From positions 1 to 40,029 of the forward strand of contig CAOJDP010000005.1 in NCBI GenBank assembly GCA_948433085.1: a stretch of 40,029 nucleotides of DNA. Direction: 5' to 3'. The stretch comes from an uncultured Caryophanales bacterium (lineage in GTDB: Bacteria; Bacillota_I; Bacilli_A; RF39; UBA660). The notes beneath the pieces are model-generated. The model worked only from the letters and a program-made list of their open reading frames with translations, had not been told where the DNA came from and searched no databases. The translations under genes and the position numbers were made by a program. Below are positions 23,670 to 31,404 of the stretch, in pieces (the stretch's first letter is position 1; every line of letters begins with the position of its first letter).

Positions 23670-24281
23670 CTACATTTTTCGCTTTTGAACTTCTCTCAAT
23701 GTAGATACATCAATTGAAGTGCTTGGATAAGGTAAATAAAACTTTCCATTTTTTTGTTTCATAAGTTCTTCTTCTGATAAACAATAGATATAATATTTTC
23801 TTTCTGTATATGATTCTTCTATTCTAACTACATAATTTAAATAATTTTGAATTGTCTCATAAAATTCTTGTTGCCCATATTTCTTCCATATATATCTTTT
23901 TATCTCATTTTGATTAGAATCATATCTAGACGTTTCTCTGTATTGGCAATACATATTATTTCGATGATATTCATAATTGAATATCGTATTGTAAGAAATA
24001 TTTTGCCTCTTTCCTATATTATTTTCACATATATAAGTAATCCCAAGTTGTATAAAATGATCCACAAAATAAAATAGGATTTTCGTAGGTAATAAAACCA
24101 TACGAATTCCATAATAAAGCTTTTTATCTTTAAAAATCCCAATTTCATAACATTGCTCTTCCATGTTATAATCTATTTTTACTTTTGAATAAGCTAATAA
24201 GTGTTCTAAGAAATTTCTAAGACGAATAGACATTGGATATCCTTCTATTTCTGAAAACAAAAGTAACTTTGAATTTATCAT
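23670..24281 (-). CDS. Unrecognised 203-residue protein
   Basis: No family recognised. It is Tyr/Ile/Asn-rich and basic, without membrane spans or a signal peptide. Visible features: an N-terminal segment PMSIRLRNFLEHLLAYSKVK, a central strand-rich part (MVLLPTKILFYFVDHFIQLG), a helix FYETIQNYLNYVVRIEESY, and a basic end (REVQKRKM). The start at 24281 follows AGAGATGA. It sits between holA and another unknown gene on the same strand and is followed by a run of nine U, so it probably has its own 3' end. Probably lineage-specific. Confidence 0.6.
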   Translation of the reverse strand: MINSKLLLFSEIEGYPMSIRLRNFLEHLLAYSKVKIDYNMEEQCYEIGIFKDKKLYYGIRMVLLPTKILFYFVDHFIQLGITYICENNIGKRQNISYNTIFNYEYHRNNMYCQYRETSRYDSNQNEIKRYIWKKYGQQEFYETIQNYLNYVVRIEESYTERKYYIYCLSEEELMKQKNGKFYLPYPSTSIDVSTLREVQKRKM

Positions 24282-24333
24282 ATTATCATCTCTTAATCAA
24301 TCAATGCAGAATCGTATCTTTTTAGAACAAAAA

Positions 24334-24855
24334 TCACTTTATTTTTTGGAATCCCTCTGTTTGAGGAAATGCCAATTCATTTTTTAGAACAGTATTTTCT
24401 AAGTATTGCGCCATCAATTCTTCAGCAGTTAAACACCCATAAAAATCTAAAAAAAGACAAATTTGACAGTCAAATGCTTTTCCATTACCACTTGTATAAT
24501 ACCAAGGAATAGAAAAGGTAATCTCTTGTTTACTGTTTTGTATCTTACAAATTTTTCTATAATCGTTTGCAAAATATTGGATAAGATCACTGATAACTTT
24601 TTCCGAAAGAAATCTGTCAATATGAATTTCTTCTGGTACCCTATTATATATTCCATTTTTCACGACTGTAAAATAAATTTGAGTAAAAGAAGATAAGGAA
24701 GAAATTCCATTATAAAAATTTAAAATCATATGCACTTGCGTTAATTGATTCTTGGATGCGAATTCTTTACTACTCACATTAGACAATTGATTTAAAATCA
24801 CTTGTTTCATTTGTAATAAAATTTCAGCATCATTTTTATTATTCCATTTTTTCAT
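24334..24855 (-). CDS. Unrecognised 173-residue protein
   Basis: No family recognised. Soluble, with an N-terminal helical part (MKKWNNKNDAEILLQMKQVI), a central part with mixed strands (FTQIYFTVVKNGIYN) and a Cys pair around FDCQICLFLDFYGC. No signal peptide. AGGTGAT lies 5 bases before the ATG. Its neighbour downstream (the 203-residue gene) has a similar size, charge and composition and both lack known relatives by eye; they may function together, but no shared motif proves it. Upstream on the same strand is the two-component system, separated by about 50 bases. Confidence 0.6.
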   Translation of the reverse strand: MKKWNNKNDAEILLQMKQVILNQLSNVSSKEFASKNQLTQVHMILNFYNGISSLSSFTQIYFTVVKNGIYNRVPEEIHIDRFLSEKVISDLIQYFANDYRKICKIQNSKQEITFSIPWYYTSGNGKAFDCQICLFLDFYGCLTAEELMAQYLENTVLKNELAFPQTEGFQKIK

Positions 24856-24905
24856 GCAATCACCTGTGAAGCTTTATTATAAATAAAGTTTTTCAAAAAA
24901 GCAAG

Positions 24906-26300
24906 TTATGCTTTTTCTAACTCTACATAAAAAGTTGTTCCCTTTCCTTTTTCTGAACGGACCCCATATGGCATATGATGTTGTTCCATAATGCTTTTTA
25001 CAATGGATAAACCAATCCCTGTGCTACTTTCTTCTCTTCTATGATTCTTGTCAATTTTATAATAACGATCCCAAATAAATGGTAAATTTTGAGAAGTAAT
25101 TCCTTTTCCATGGTCAATGATTTCAATAAGAATTGTAGTTTCCTTTTCTTCTATATGAATGAGAACTTGTTGATCAGTGCCTACGTATGTGATTGCATTA
25201 CTAATTAAATTATATAGCACACGTTCAATTCTTTTTTGATCCGCTTTAACCATTTGTGTTTTTTGATTATCATAAGAAAAATAAATTTGTTTTTTTTCTT
25301 TTAAATAAGAAAATTTTTTTAAAATACTTTCTATTAATTGATGCAGGTCAAACAGTTCTACTTGTAATGCCTCTACCCCAGCTTGCATTTTAGAAAGTTC
25401 TAAAATATCATTTACAAGCACATTTAAACGATCTGTTTCTTCTATAATCGTATTTAAATGATTGTTCCTTTTCTTTTCATTTTTATAACTTAAATCTCGA
25501 ATCATTTCCGCATAAGCTCGAATCATAGTAAGTGGGGTTTTTAAATCGTGCGAGACATTCGCTAATAAATCACGCCTTAATTCTTCTGTTATTCCAAGCT
25601 CTTCTTCCGCATGATTTAGAGTATCCGCAAGTTGATTCAATTCTTGTATATCTGTTTGCGTATCAAATTTTACTTTAAAATTTCCATTTGCTAATTCCTG
25701 AGCAGAATTGGTTAAATGAACAATCGGTTTTGATATTTTTCTAGATATAAAATAACTGATTAAAAAAGAAAGTATGAAAACAAGTATTGTTACATATACC
25801 AATTGACTGGCTAAAATATTAGTTGCCCAACCAAGTGGTTCTAAAGATACATTAATAAAAACAAATGTCTCTTTATCCAATTTTAATGCATGTACCAATG
25901 TCTTATTATGAAATTTTTGATTCACAATTTTATAGCTTTTGTTTTCTGCGCCACTATTTATAAATTCTTTTTTATAGGGGTAAGTAATAATGGAGGTATC
26001 GGATTCTAAACAACCTCGACTATAACTGTTAGTAGAGTAAAAGGGGTTTCCATTTTGTATCATTTCAATACAAACGCCTTTGTCAAAAGTAATATTATCA
26101 ATCAGTTCTTGAAAATTTTCCGATAAATAATTTTTTTCTATCAAAGATGCAATCTTATGTATATCATTAATTTTCACATGTTCATAATAGGTATTTAAGA
26201 GTAAAACTTGAAATAGCCATAAAAATGTAAGTATAGCAACAGAAAAAAGAATTAAATAAAGCCATACTTTATGTGTAAGTTTACAATTTTTCGATTTCAA
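24906..26300 (-). CDS. Sensor histidine kinase
   Basis: Membrane-bound kinase of the partner response regulator encoded just upstream. Two membrane helices (about 11-32 and 165-185) flank an extracytoplasmic sensor domain of about 130 residues with Cys residues (CIEMIQNGNPF, then YSRGCLES). HAMP follows (about 185-235), then HisKA with the phospho-acceptor His251 in NVSHDLKTPL, and an ATPase domain with the N box (RVLYNLISNAITYV), G1 (IDHGKGI) and G2 (STGIGLSIVKSI). The start is TTG at 26300, within the last codons of the regulator; no better start is near, and translational coupling is expected. The ligand is unknown. Confidence 0.9.
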   Translation of the reverse strand: MKSKNCKLTHKVWLYLILFSVAILTFLWLFQVLLLNTYYEHVKINDIHKIASLIEKNYLSENFQELIDNITFDKGVCIEMIQNGNPFYSTNSYSRGCLESDTSIITYPYKKEFINSGAENKSYKIVNQKFHNKTLVHALKLDKETFVFINVSLEPLGWATNILASQLVYVTILVFILSFLISYFISRKISKPIVHLTNSAQELANGNFKVKFDTQTDIQELNQLADTLNHAEEELGITEELRRDLLANVSHDLKTPLTMIRAYAEMIRDLSYKNEKKRNNHLNTIIEETDRLNVLVNDILELSKMQAGVEALQVELFDLHQLIESILKKFSYLKEKKQIYFSYDNQKTQMVKADQKRIERVLYNLISNAITYVGTDQQVLIHIEEKETTILIEIIDHGKGITSQNLPFIWDRYYKIDKNHRREESSTGIGLSIVKSIMEQHHMPYGVRSEKGKGTTFYVELEKA

Positions 26301-26949
26301 ATTTATAACCTACTGTTCTAACTGTGGTAATTAAATCTCTGTATTTTCCTAAATTTCCACGCAACATTTTGATATGTGTGTCAATTGTTCTATCATCCCC
26401 AAAAAAGTCATAGCCCCATAAAGTACTAAGTAACTGTTCCCTAGATAGCGCAATTCCTTCATTTTCTATAAAATAAACCAATAATTCATATTCCTTTGGT
26501 GTCAGTTTAATCTCTTGATTTTCTATCTTTACTGTGTGTCCTTTATAATCAACTATAAAATCATGATAAACAAAACAATCTTTTTCCCTTTTTTGATAAC
26601 GTTTGGTAATTGCTTTTATTCTTGCGATTAATTCTTTTGGGCTAAATGGTTTGGTTAAATAATCATCGATTCCTAAATGAAAACCCATCAATTTGTCATA
26701 TTCTTCACTACGTGCTGATAACATAATGGTTGGAATATTTTTATATGCTTTTATCTCTTGATAAGCAGAAAAACCATCCAATACTGGCATCATAATATCC
26801 AATACAACCACATCAATGGCATGTTGTTTTACAAGTTCAACTGCTTCTTTTCCATTTGTTGCCTCGATTACATCGTAATTCTCATTTTCGGCATATTCCT
26901 TTACAACTTCTCTTATTTTTTCTTCATCATCTACAATGAGTACAGTCAT
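26281..26949 (-). CDS. OmpR/PhoB-type response regulator
   Basis: DNA-binding regulator of the two-component pair. The receiver domain (1-115) has the acidic pair Asp7/Asp8, the phospho-acceptor Asp51 in VVLDIMMPVLDGF and Lys100 in LTKPFSPKEL. A winged-helix effector domain (about 130-222) ends in TVRTVGYKFEIEKL. The length of 222 is standard. AAGGAAGTGAT precedes the ATG. The pair is of the VanR/VanS, WalR-like general type; the VanW-like gene 12 kb away on the same strand gives no proof of a link. Targets unknown. Confidence 0.92.
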   Translation of the reverse strand: MTVLIVDDEEKIREVVKEYAENENYDVIEATNGKEAVELVKQHAIDVVVLDIMMPVLDGFSAYQEIKAYKNIPTIMLSARSEEYDKLMGFHLGIDDYLTKPFSPKELIARIKAITKRYQKREKDCFVYHDFIVDYKGHTVKIENQEIKLTPKEYELLVYFIENEGIALSREQLLSTLWGYDFFGDDRTIDTHIKMLRGNLGKYRDLITTVRTVGYKFEIEKL

Positions 26950-27015
26950 AGTATCACTTCCTTCTTTTCTATATTATACAGAAAAATTTGTAGTTTTTGT
27001 GAAATTGCCAAAAAG

Positions 27016-27039
27016 AAAAGACATTTTAAAATATCTTTT
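27016..27039 (-). terminator. Probable terminator after the 241-residue unknown gene
   Basis: Stem AAAAGA / TCTTTT with inner AT pairs (27016-27039), one mismatch, followed on the minus strand by CTTTTT. It overlaps the stop of the gene. Confidence 0.55.
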
Positions 27040-27763
27040 AGACTTTTATTTTCAATTTTTCTTGCTTATAAGTAGAAGCAAGTCTTTCAGCTACTTCTTT
27101 CATTTCTAAGTAAGTGAGGTATTCCCCTTTTTCTAACTGTTGCATTACAAGCGTATCTGTAAAGTCTAAGATGTAAGAATATCTTGAATCACATAAGCAG
27201 GAATGATGGAGGAACAAATTTCTTTCTTCTTCTTTTTTTAGTCCTCCATTATAATAAATTCCAATAAAATTTGAGACATCAAAATGGTTTATAAAATTGT
27301 CACCATAAGTTAATTGTATATAATTGTCACTTGGAACTTGTAAATAATGATTGATTTGATTAAATTCTGCTTCACTCTGGACATGCTGAACAGGAAAGAT
27401 TGGACGCAGTTTACAATCAAATCTTGCCTTCATTTCAGTAGTTGCTTCTTCTAATTTTTCCTCTTCTACCAAACATACAAGATGTTTTGTTTGCAATGTA
27501 TTTTGACCACTATAGTAGTATGGATCAGCAAGTGTAGGATAAAAAACTTCTACACTATATTTCTTGTTTTCTATTAAACTTACAAAATAAGCAACCGCCT
27601 TTAAACTTTCATGATAAGAAAGATAATGTGCATTCTCAATAAAATTATTGACTGCCCTTAAATAATGTAATTCTTTTCTTGAATTTGGCCTTTGCGCATT
27701 TACTTTTAATAACATGGAAACCTTTTTATCAAGGTATAAAGGAATTCTATCATTCATTTTCAT
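27038..27763 (-). CDS. Unrecognised 241-residue protein
   Basis: No family recognised. Soluble and slightly acidic, without signal or membrane segments. Features: a basic N-terminus with PLYLDKKVSMLLKVNAQRPN, a Tyr/Asp-rich centre (YPTLADPYYYSGQNTLQTKH), a FIGIYYNGGLKKEEERNLF segment, a CLCDSRYSYILDFT stretch, and a C-terminal helix ending KQEKLKIKV. An apparent alpha/beta fold is possible. The Shine-Dalgarno GAGAGGG is 8 bases before the first ATG; a second ATG two codons later is a less likely start. It stands alone, upstream of the two-component genes. Confidence 0.6.
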   Translation of the reverse strand: MKMNDRIPLYLDKKVSMLLKVNAQRPNSRKELHYLRAVNNFIENAHYLSYHESLKAVAYFVSLIENKKYSVEVFYPTLADPYYYSGQNTLQTKHLVCLVEEEKLEEATTEMKARFDCKLRPIFPVQHVQSEAEFNQINHYLQVPSDNYIQLTYGDNFINHFDVSNFIGIYYNGGLKKEEERNLFLHHSCLCDSRYSYILDFTDTLVMQQLEKGEYLTYLEMKEVAERLASTYKQEKLKIKV

Positions 27764-27920
27764 CTATTTACCCTCTCTCTTGATTTTTTATTATACAAAA
27801 TAATACCATAAAAGTAAAGAAAGAAGATATCATTATTTTTGTGCATAATTTCCTAATAAAAATTGTGCAAGGATAGGCAACAATAATTTTTCTTCCTATG
27901 ATTACATATGGACTATCAAT

Positions 27921-27948
27921 AAAAATAAGGAAGCATATCCTTATTTTT
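27921..27948. terminator. Terminator of the flavinylation operon
   Basis: Perfect 11-bp stem AAAAATAAGGA / TCCTTATTTTT (27921-27931 with 27938-27948), 6-base loop AGCATA, overlapping the stop of the FMN-binding lipoprotein gene. Confidence 0.88.
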
Positions 27949-28429
27949 TAGCCTGTTCTAACGCTTGTTCTACCGCTTTTATATAAGTATCAGCTGTAAT
28001 TGTGACCCCACTAATTACATCTAAATCTAATTTTGTTTTCTTTGTATCTGTCCATTTTACCCAATCCAAATTTTGTTCTTCAATTACTTTTTTTTCAATT
28101 TGTGCAACTTGTTCATACCATTCTGCACCACCTGGAATCACACCAATATTTGCAGATGTTTCTTTCATACCATAAGCATCCATTAAGGCTTTTTTCGTTG
28201 TAATATCACCACGATCTGTCTGATAAGTAGAATCGATGAAACAAGCTTCGATATTTCCATATTTTCCTACATAAATAGTAGCAGTCGTTACATAATTTTT
28301 TCCATAAGATTCATAAGGAACAACACCAGTATAAGTTCCTGTTTTATAACTTCCTTCTTTTTCGACTTTCTCACAGCCACACAACAAGAAGATAGAAACT
28401 GTAATCAAAAATAAACTTAATTTTTTCAT
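27941..28429 (-). CDS. FMN-binding lipoprotein
   Basis: Secreted electron carrier predicted to bear covalent FMN. From the ATG at 28429 (AGGAGA 8 bases upstream) it begins with a lipoprotein signal (MKKLSLFLITVSIFLLCGC); Cys19 would be lipidated. The body (residues 25-162) is an FMN_bind domain. Its flavinylation site is DVISGVTITAD, with FMN expected on Thr143; this fits the loose D-x-x-[ST]-G-x-[ST] pattern used by ApbE, although the usual Ala before the Thr is Val here. Last gene of an operon with apbE, the NusG-II gene and the Gx gene. An upstream in-frame ATG at 28513 overlaps the Gx gene and is rejected. Confidence 0.85.
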   Translation of the reverse strand: MKKLSLFLITVSIFLLCGCEKVEKEGSYKTGTYTGVVPYESYGKNYVTTATIYVGKYGNIEACFIDSTYQTDRGDITTKKALMDAYGMKETSANIGVIPGGAEWYEQVAQIEKKVIEEQNLDWVKWTDTKKTKLDLDVISGVTITADTYIKAVEQALEQAKK

Positions 28430-28469
28430 ATATAATTCTCCTATTCTATTTCTATTATAACCGATATTT

Positions 28470-28961
28470 TCATATTTTACAATTACGAATAATCTGTTTA
28501 GCAAAATAACCAATGATACCTCCTGTCAACATGGATAATAAAATCATCCAAGGAAGGTAGTAGATAAGGTTTGGTAAATGAAGCAAAACTGTCGCAACCG
28601 CAATTTGGCCAATACTATGGAATATAGCTCCAACAATACTGATTCCAATAATAGATAATTTGCTTTGTTTTACAATCGACATTGCACTTACACTAAAAAG
28701 GGCACCTCCTAAACTAAGAAAGAAGCCTGTACTAAATATACCTGTTCTTAAAATTCCCATTACCAAGACACGGAGAATCGTAATTCCAAAAGCTTCCTTA
28801 TAGCCATAATGCAGCAAAACCACTATAGTGATAACATTCGCAATTCCTAATTTCATTCCAGGAATATGTCCTCCAATCATTGGCAACAAACTTTCTAAAA
28901 TAGATAATAAAATAGAAAGCGCCAAAAACATGGATAATCTTGTTAGTTTTTGATACTCCAT
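28470..28961 (-). CDS. Gx transporter family membrane protein
   Basis: Member of the Hpre_diP_synt_I / Gx transporter family, small proteins often annotated as heptaprenyl diphosphate synthase component I. The 163 residues form about five membrane helices. The typical loop GGHIPGMKLGIANVITIVVL is present (residues about 29-50), as is LRVLVMGILRTGIFSTGFFL. It resembles an ECF-type substrate-binding (S) component in layout. Proteins of this family occur next to NusG-II, FMN-binding and ApbE genes in Firmicutes, which is exactly the arrangement here. Its cargo may be a quinone or flavin precursor; this is inference. Confidence 0.82.
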   Translation of the reverse strand: MEYQKLTRLSMFLALSILLSILESLLPMIGGHIPGMKLGIANVITIVVLLHYGYKEAFGITILRVLVMGILRTGIFSTGFFLSLGGALFSVSAMSIVKQSKLSIIGISIVGAIFHSIGQIAVATVLLHLPNLIYYLPWMILLSMLTGGIIGYFAKQIIRNCKI

Positions 28962-28964
28962 AAA

Positions 28965-29333
28965 TTACCTCACAATCGTATCTATATTGTCTTTTTCTTT
29001 AATTTTAATAACAATTTGATTTGGTAAACAAACAATTATTTCTGTACTATTTTGAATAAAACCCTGACGAGAGCAAATATGTAAAGGACTATTTTCTTGC
29101 TTAACCCTTATTTTTCCTTGTTTAGACTCTAAGGTAACAATTCCATTTTTTCCTAAAACTTGGTATTCTTGTGATTCTTCTAATAGTGGGATGGTCTTTA
29201 CTAATTCATTTTTATAATAAACCAAAGCTACTTTTTCTTGTTCATTTTTGTTGAAATGGAATATAAGAATAAAAACAATACAAATAAAACTTATTATAAT
29301 CGCTAATTTTTGATCACTTTTGTTCATAGGCAT
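28965..29333 (-). CDS. NusG domain II-containing membrane-anchored protein
   Basis: An N-terminal membrane helix (LAIIISFICIVFILIF) is followed by a small beta-barrel NusG_II domain (about 40-120) exposed outside. Recognisable features: the GIVTLESKQGKIRVKQENSP region, the Cys in LHICSRQGFI, and a final IIVCLPNQIVIKI strand pair. The conserved CxxQG-like motif (here ICSRQG) is typical of this extracytosolic group. Start choice is uncertain: ATG 29333 (AGGA 4-5 bases upstream) or 29327; both lie within the 3' end of apbE. It is not a transcription factor. In this context it probably belongs to the flavin-transfer electron chain. Confidence 0.75.
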   Translation of the reverse strand: MPMNKSDQKLAIIISFICIVFILIFHFNKNEQEKVALVYYKNELVKTIPLLEESQEYQVLGKNGIVTLESKQGKIRVKQENSPLHICSRQGFIQNSTEIIVCLPNQIVIKIKEKDNIDTIVR

Positions 29334-30333
29334 CAAATCCTTTGGAAGTGACAATAAGATTGTCTGCGGTATACCAAATTGCTTCTACCCCCAACTGATT
29401 GACTAACATTTGTCCTTGATCTAATGGTAATAAAAATAAAGTGGTGGATAGCACATCCCCCAAACGGCTATCCTCTGCAATTACTGTCACACTTTTTAAA
29501 TGACTACTAGGCATTAAGGTATCAGGATCTATAATATGATGGTATTTTTTTCCCTCAAATTCATAATATCGTTCATATCCACCACTCGTCACTATACTAA
29601 TATTTTTTCCATAAACTACTTTAAAAACATCTCCTGTTTTACTATTTGGATCTTCTATCCCAACTGAAAATTTTTCCTTTTCCCTAGGTATACCTATTTT
29701 GACATTTCCACCTGCATTAATTAAATAATTCTTAATACCAATAGATTCTAAGTATTGACCCACCATTTCTGTCGCATATCCTTTTGCAATTGCCCCTAAA
29801 TCAATATTGACATGATTATTTTGTATTTTATAATTGTCCAACAAAATAATATCATCAATAGATGAAGTATTGGAAACTTGTAATTCTTCTAAGGTTGGAA
29901 TTCCACTTTGATTTGTTCTAAATCTTTTCCATACATCTAATACGTTTCCCATACTAATATCAATCTTTCCATTACTTTTTATATACCAATCTTTTCCATA
30001 TTGAATCATGTCATATAATCTGGGATCTAATGGAAGCGTATCATCTGTCTCTTGATTATTATGAATTGTATAAATATTATGAATCCCCTCATATTCCTGA
30101 TAACGATCTGCTAGTATATGATAATCTTGATAAATAGAATCTATTTTTTCTAAAGCTTTCTTAGCTTTGTTTTCATCTTGTTCATCCAATTTAACATAAA
30201 TATAGGTATCCATATAAAAAAAATTTTGTTCAAATATATTAGAATGTTGTTTGGTCAATCCAACTAAAATTCCAATCATCAAAAGCAAGATAGGTATCAA
30301 TAACCATATAAATTTATTTATTTTTTTCTGCAT
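29314..30333 (-). CDS. apbE: FAD:protein FMN transferase ApbE
   Basis: Extracytosolic, Mg-dependent enzyme that moves FMN from FAD to a Thr/Ser of target proteins. An N-terminal membrane anchor (residues about 8-28) with no lipobox is followed by the ApbE domain. Motifs: FFYMDTYIYVKL at the start, DLGAIAKGYATEMV in the flavin-binding centre, INAGGNVKIG, YHHIIDPDTLMPS, and GDVLSTTLFLLP with a metal-binding Asp. About 339 residues. The ATG at 30333 is preferred because AGGTGA lies just upstream; an in-frame GTG at 30342 is part of that site. First gene of the operon; its natural substrate is very likely the FMN-binding lipoprotein three genes downstream. Confidence 0.93.
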   Translation of the reverse strand: MQKKINKFIWLLIPILLLMIGILVGLTKQHSNIFEQNFFYMDTYIYVKLDEQDENKAKKALEKIDSIYQDYHILADRYQEYEGIHNIYTIHNNQETDDTLPLDPRLYDMIQYGKDWYIKSNGKIDISMGNVLDVWKRFRTNQSGIPTLEELQVSNTSSIDDIILLDNYKIQNNHVNIDLGAIAKGYATEMVGQYLESIGIKNYLINAGGNVKIGIPREKEKFSVGIEDPNSKTGDVFKVVYGKNISIVTSGGYERYYEFEGKKYHHIIDPDTLMPSSHLKSVTVIAEDSRLGDVLSTTLFLLPLDQGQMLVNQLGVEAIWYTADNLIVTSKGFDAYEQK

Positions 30334-30590
30334 GATTTTCACCTATTCTTTCCAATATCATTGTAACAGATTCAAATTTAATTGTCTAGTTTTGATAAAA
30401 GTAAATCCAAATAAAGATTTCAAAAATTCATTTATAATCTTTTCGCTATAGAAAAGCATCTTGTTATCTGAATAAAAATATTTTTTATAGTCTTATAAAA
30501 TTTTAATTTAAATATTTAAAAGGTGATGTATTACACATCACGATTATTATATACTCCCCTACTTTTTACAAATTAAACCACTGTTACAAT
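30334..30590. other. Intergenic region with a hairpin
   Basis: No gene seen in about 257 bases between prepilin peptidase and apbE, both on the minus strand. A hairpin with stem GTGATGT / ACATCAC (30523-30529 with 30535-30541) lies downstream of the peptidase gene; CTTTT follows on the minus strand, so it may terminate that operon weakly. Confidence 0.45.
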
Positions 30591-31388
30591 TTAATGAGAT
30601 AATAAATCTATTATAAAATTAAAATCGATTCTTGATAGTAATAATACGATGGATGCGATGGCCAAAAAAGGTCCAAAAGGAATACTATGTTCTGGAATTT
30701 CATCATCTTCAATATACTTTTGATTACCATATTTCATTACAAAATAAACTGCAACTGGTAATGCAATAAAGGAAGCGATAAATACACTCAAAATCGACAT
30801 TGCATATCCTAATGTAAGACCAAAAACAAACATTAACTTTATATCTCCACCACCCATGGACTCCTTTTTAAATAGAAAATCACCAATTTTTTTGAAAACA
30901 TACATCGTTAGAAAAGATAGTACCCCGGATAGAAGTGCTTCAAGTGCACCATGCCATCCTTGACCTACACCAATTTCAATTAACAATAAAGCTGAGCTAA
31001 TAAGTAAAATTTCATCTGGAATAATCATCGTTTGATAATCACTAATAATAATAATTAACATTGCAGATATAAATGTAAGGGCTACTAAAAGTTGTACCGA
31101 AAATCCAAAAATGAGAAAACTACATGCAAATAGCAAGCCTGAACAAAGTTCAAATATTGGATAGAACAAAGAAATTTTCTGCCCACAACTCTTACATTTT
31201 CCCCCTAAAAATAGATAAGAAAAAATAGGAACAAGTTCACTTGCCCCTAATTTATGATTACATTTGGTGCAATGTGAAGATGGAAATAAAAGGGATTCTC
31301 CTTTTGGCAAACGATAGCCTACTACATTGTAAAAAGACCCAAGCACTGTTCCAAAAACAAATAGAACAATTGTATAATATATTTCCAT
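30591..31388 (-). CDS. pilD: Prepilin peptidase (A24 family)
   Basis: Bifunctional aspartyl peptidase and N-methyltransferase that processes prepilins. The 265 residues have about seven or eight membrane helices. The N-terminal cytoplasmic loop holds two CxxC pairs (CTKC and CKSC) typical of the bifunctional form. Catalytic aspartates are Asp117 (ISDYQTMIIPDE) and Asp182 (GGGDIKLMFVFG). It lies 16 bases after the PilC-like gene on the same strand, so the two are one operon. Its substrates are presumably the two prepilins encoded 10 kb away. The symbol pilD/comC is used only by function. Confidence 0.93.
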   Translation of the reverse strand: MEIYYTIVLFVFGTVLGSFYNVVGYRLPKGESLLFPSSHCTKCNHKLGASELVPIFSYLFLGGKCKSCGQKISLFYPIFELCSGLLFACSFLIFGFSVQLLVALTFISAMLIIIISDYQTMIIPDEILLISSALLLIEIGVGQGWHGALEALLSGVLSFLTMYVFKKIGDFLFKKESMGGGDIKLMFVFGLTLGYAMSILSVFIASFIALPVAVYFVMKYGNQKYIEDDEIPEHSIPFGPFLAIASIVLLLSRIDFNFIIDLLSH

Positions 31389-31404
31389 ACTTCAACCACC
31401 TAAC

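Noticed and set aside
24447-24656. Minus-strand 69-codon frame inside the 173-residue unknown gene
   Set aside because: It is a shifted-frame shadow within a gene with its own RBS; no independent start signal.
28430-28513. Longer N-terminus of the FMN-binding protein
   Set aside because: It overlaps the Gx gene and would hide the lipoprotein signal that starts at 28429 behind a good RBS.
28965-29333. Transcription elongation factor NusG
   Set aside because: Only a NusG-II-like beta domain behind a membrane helix is present; there is no NGN domain, and the context is extracytosolic flavin transfer.
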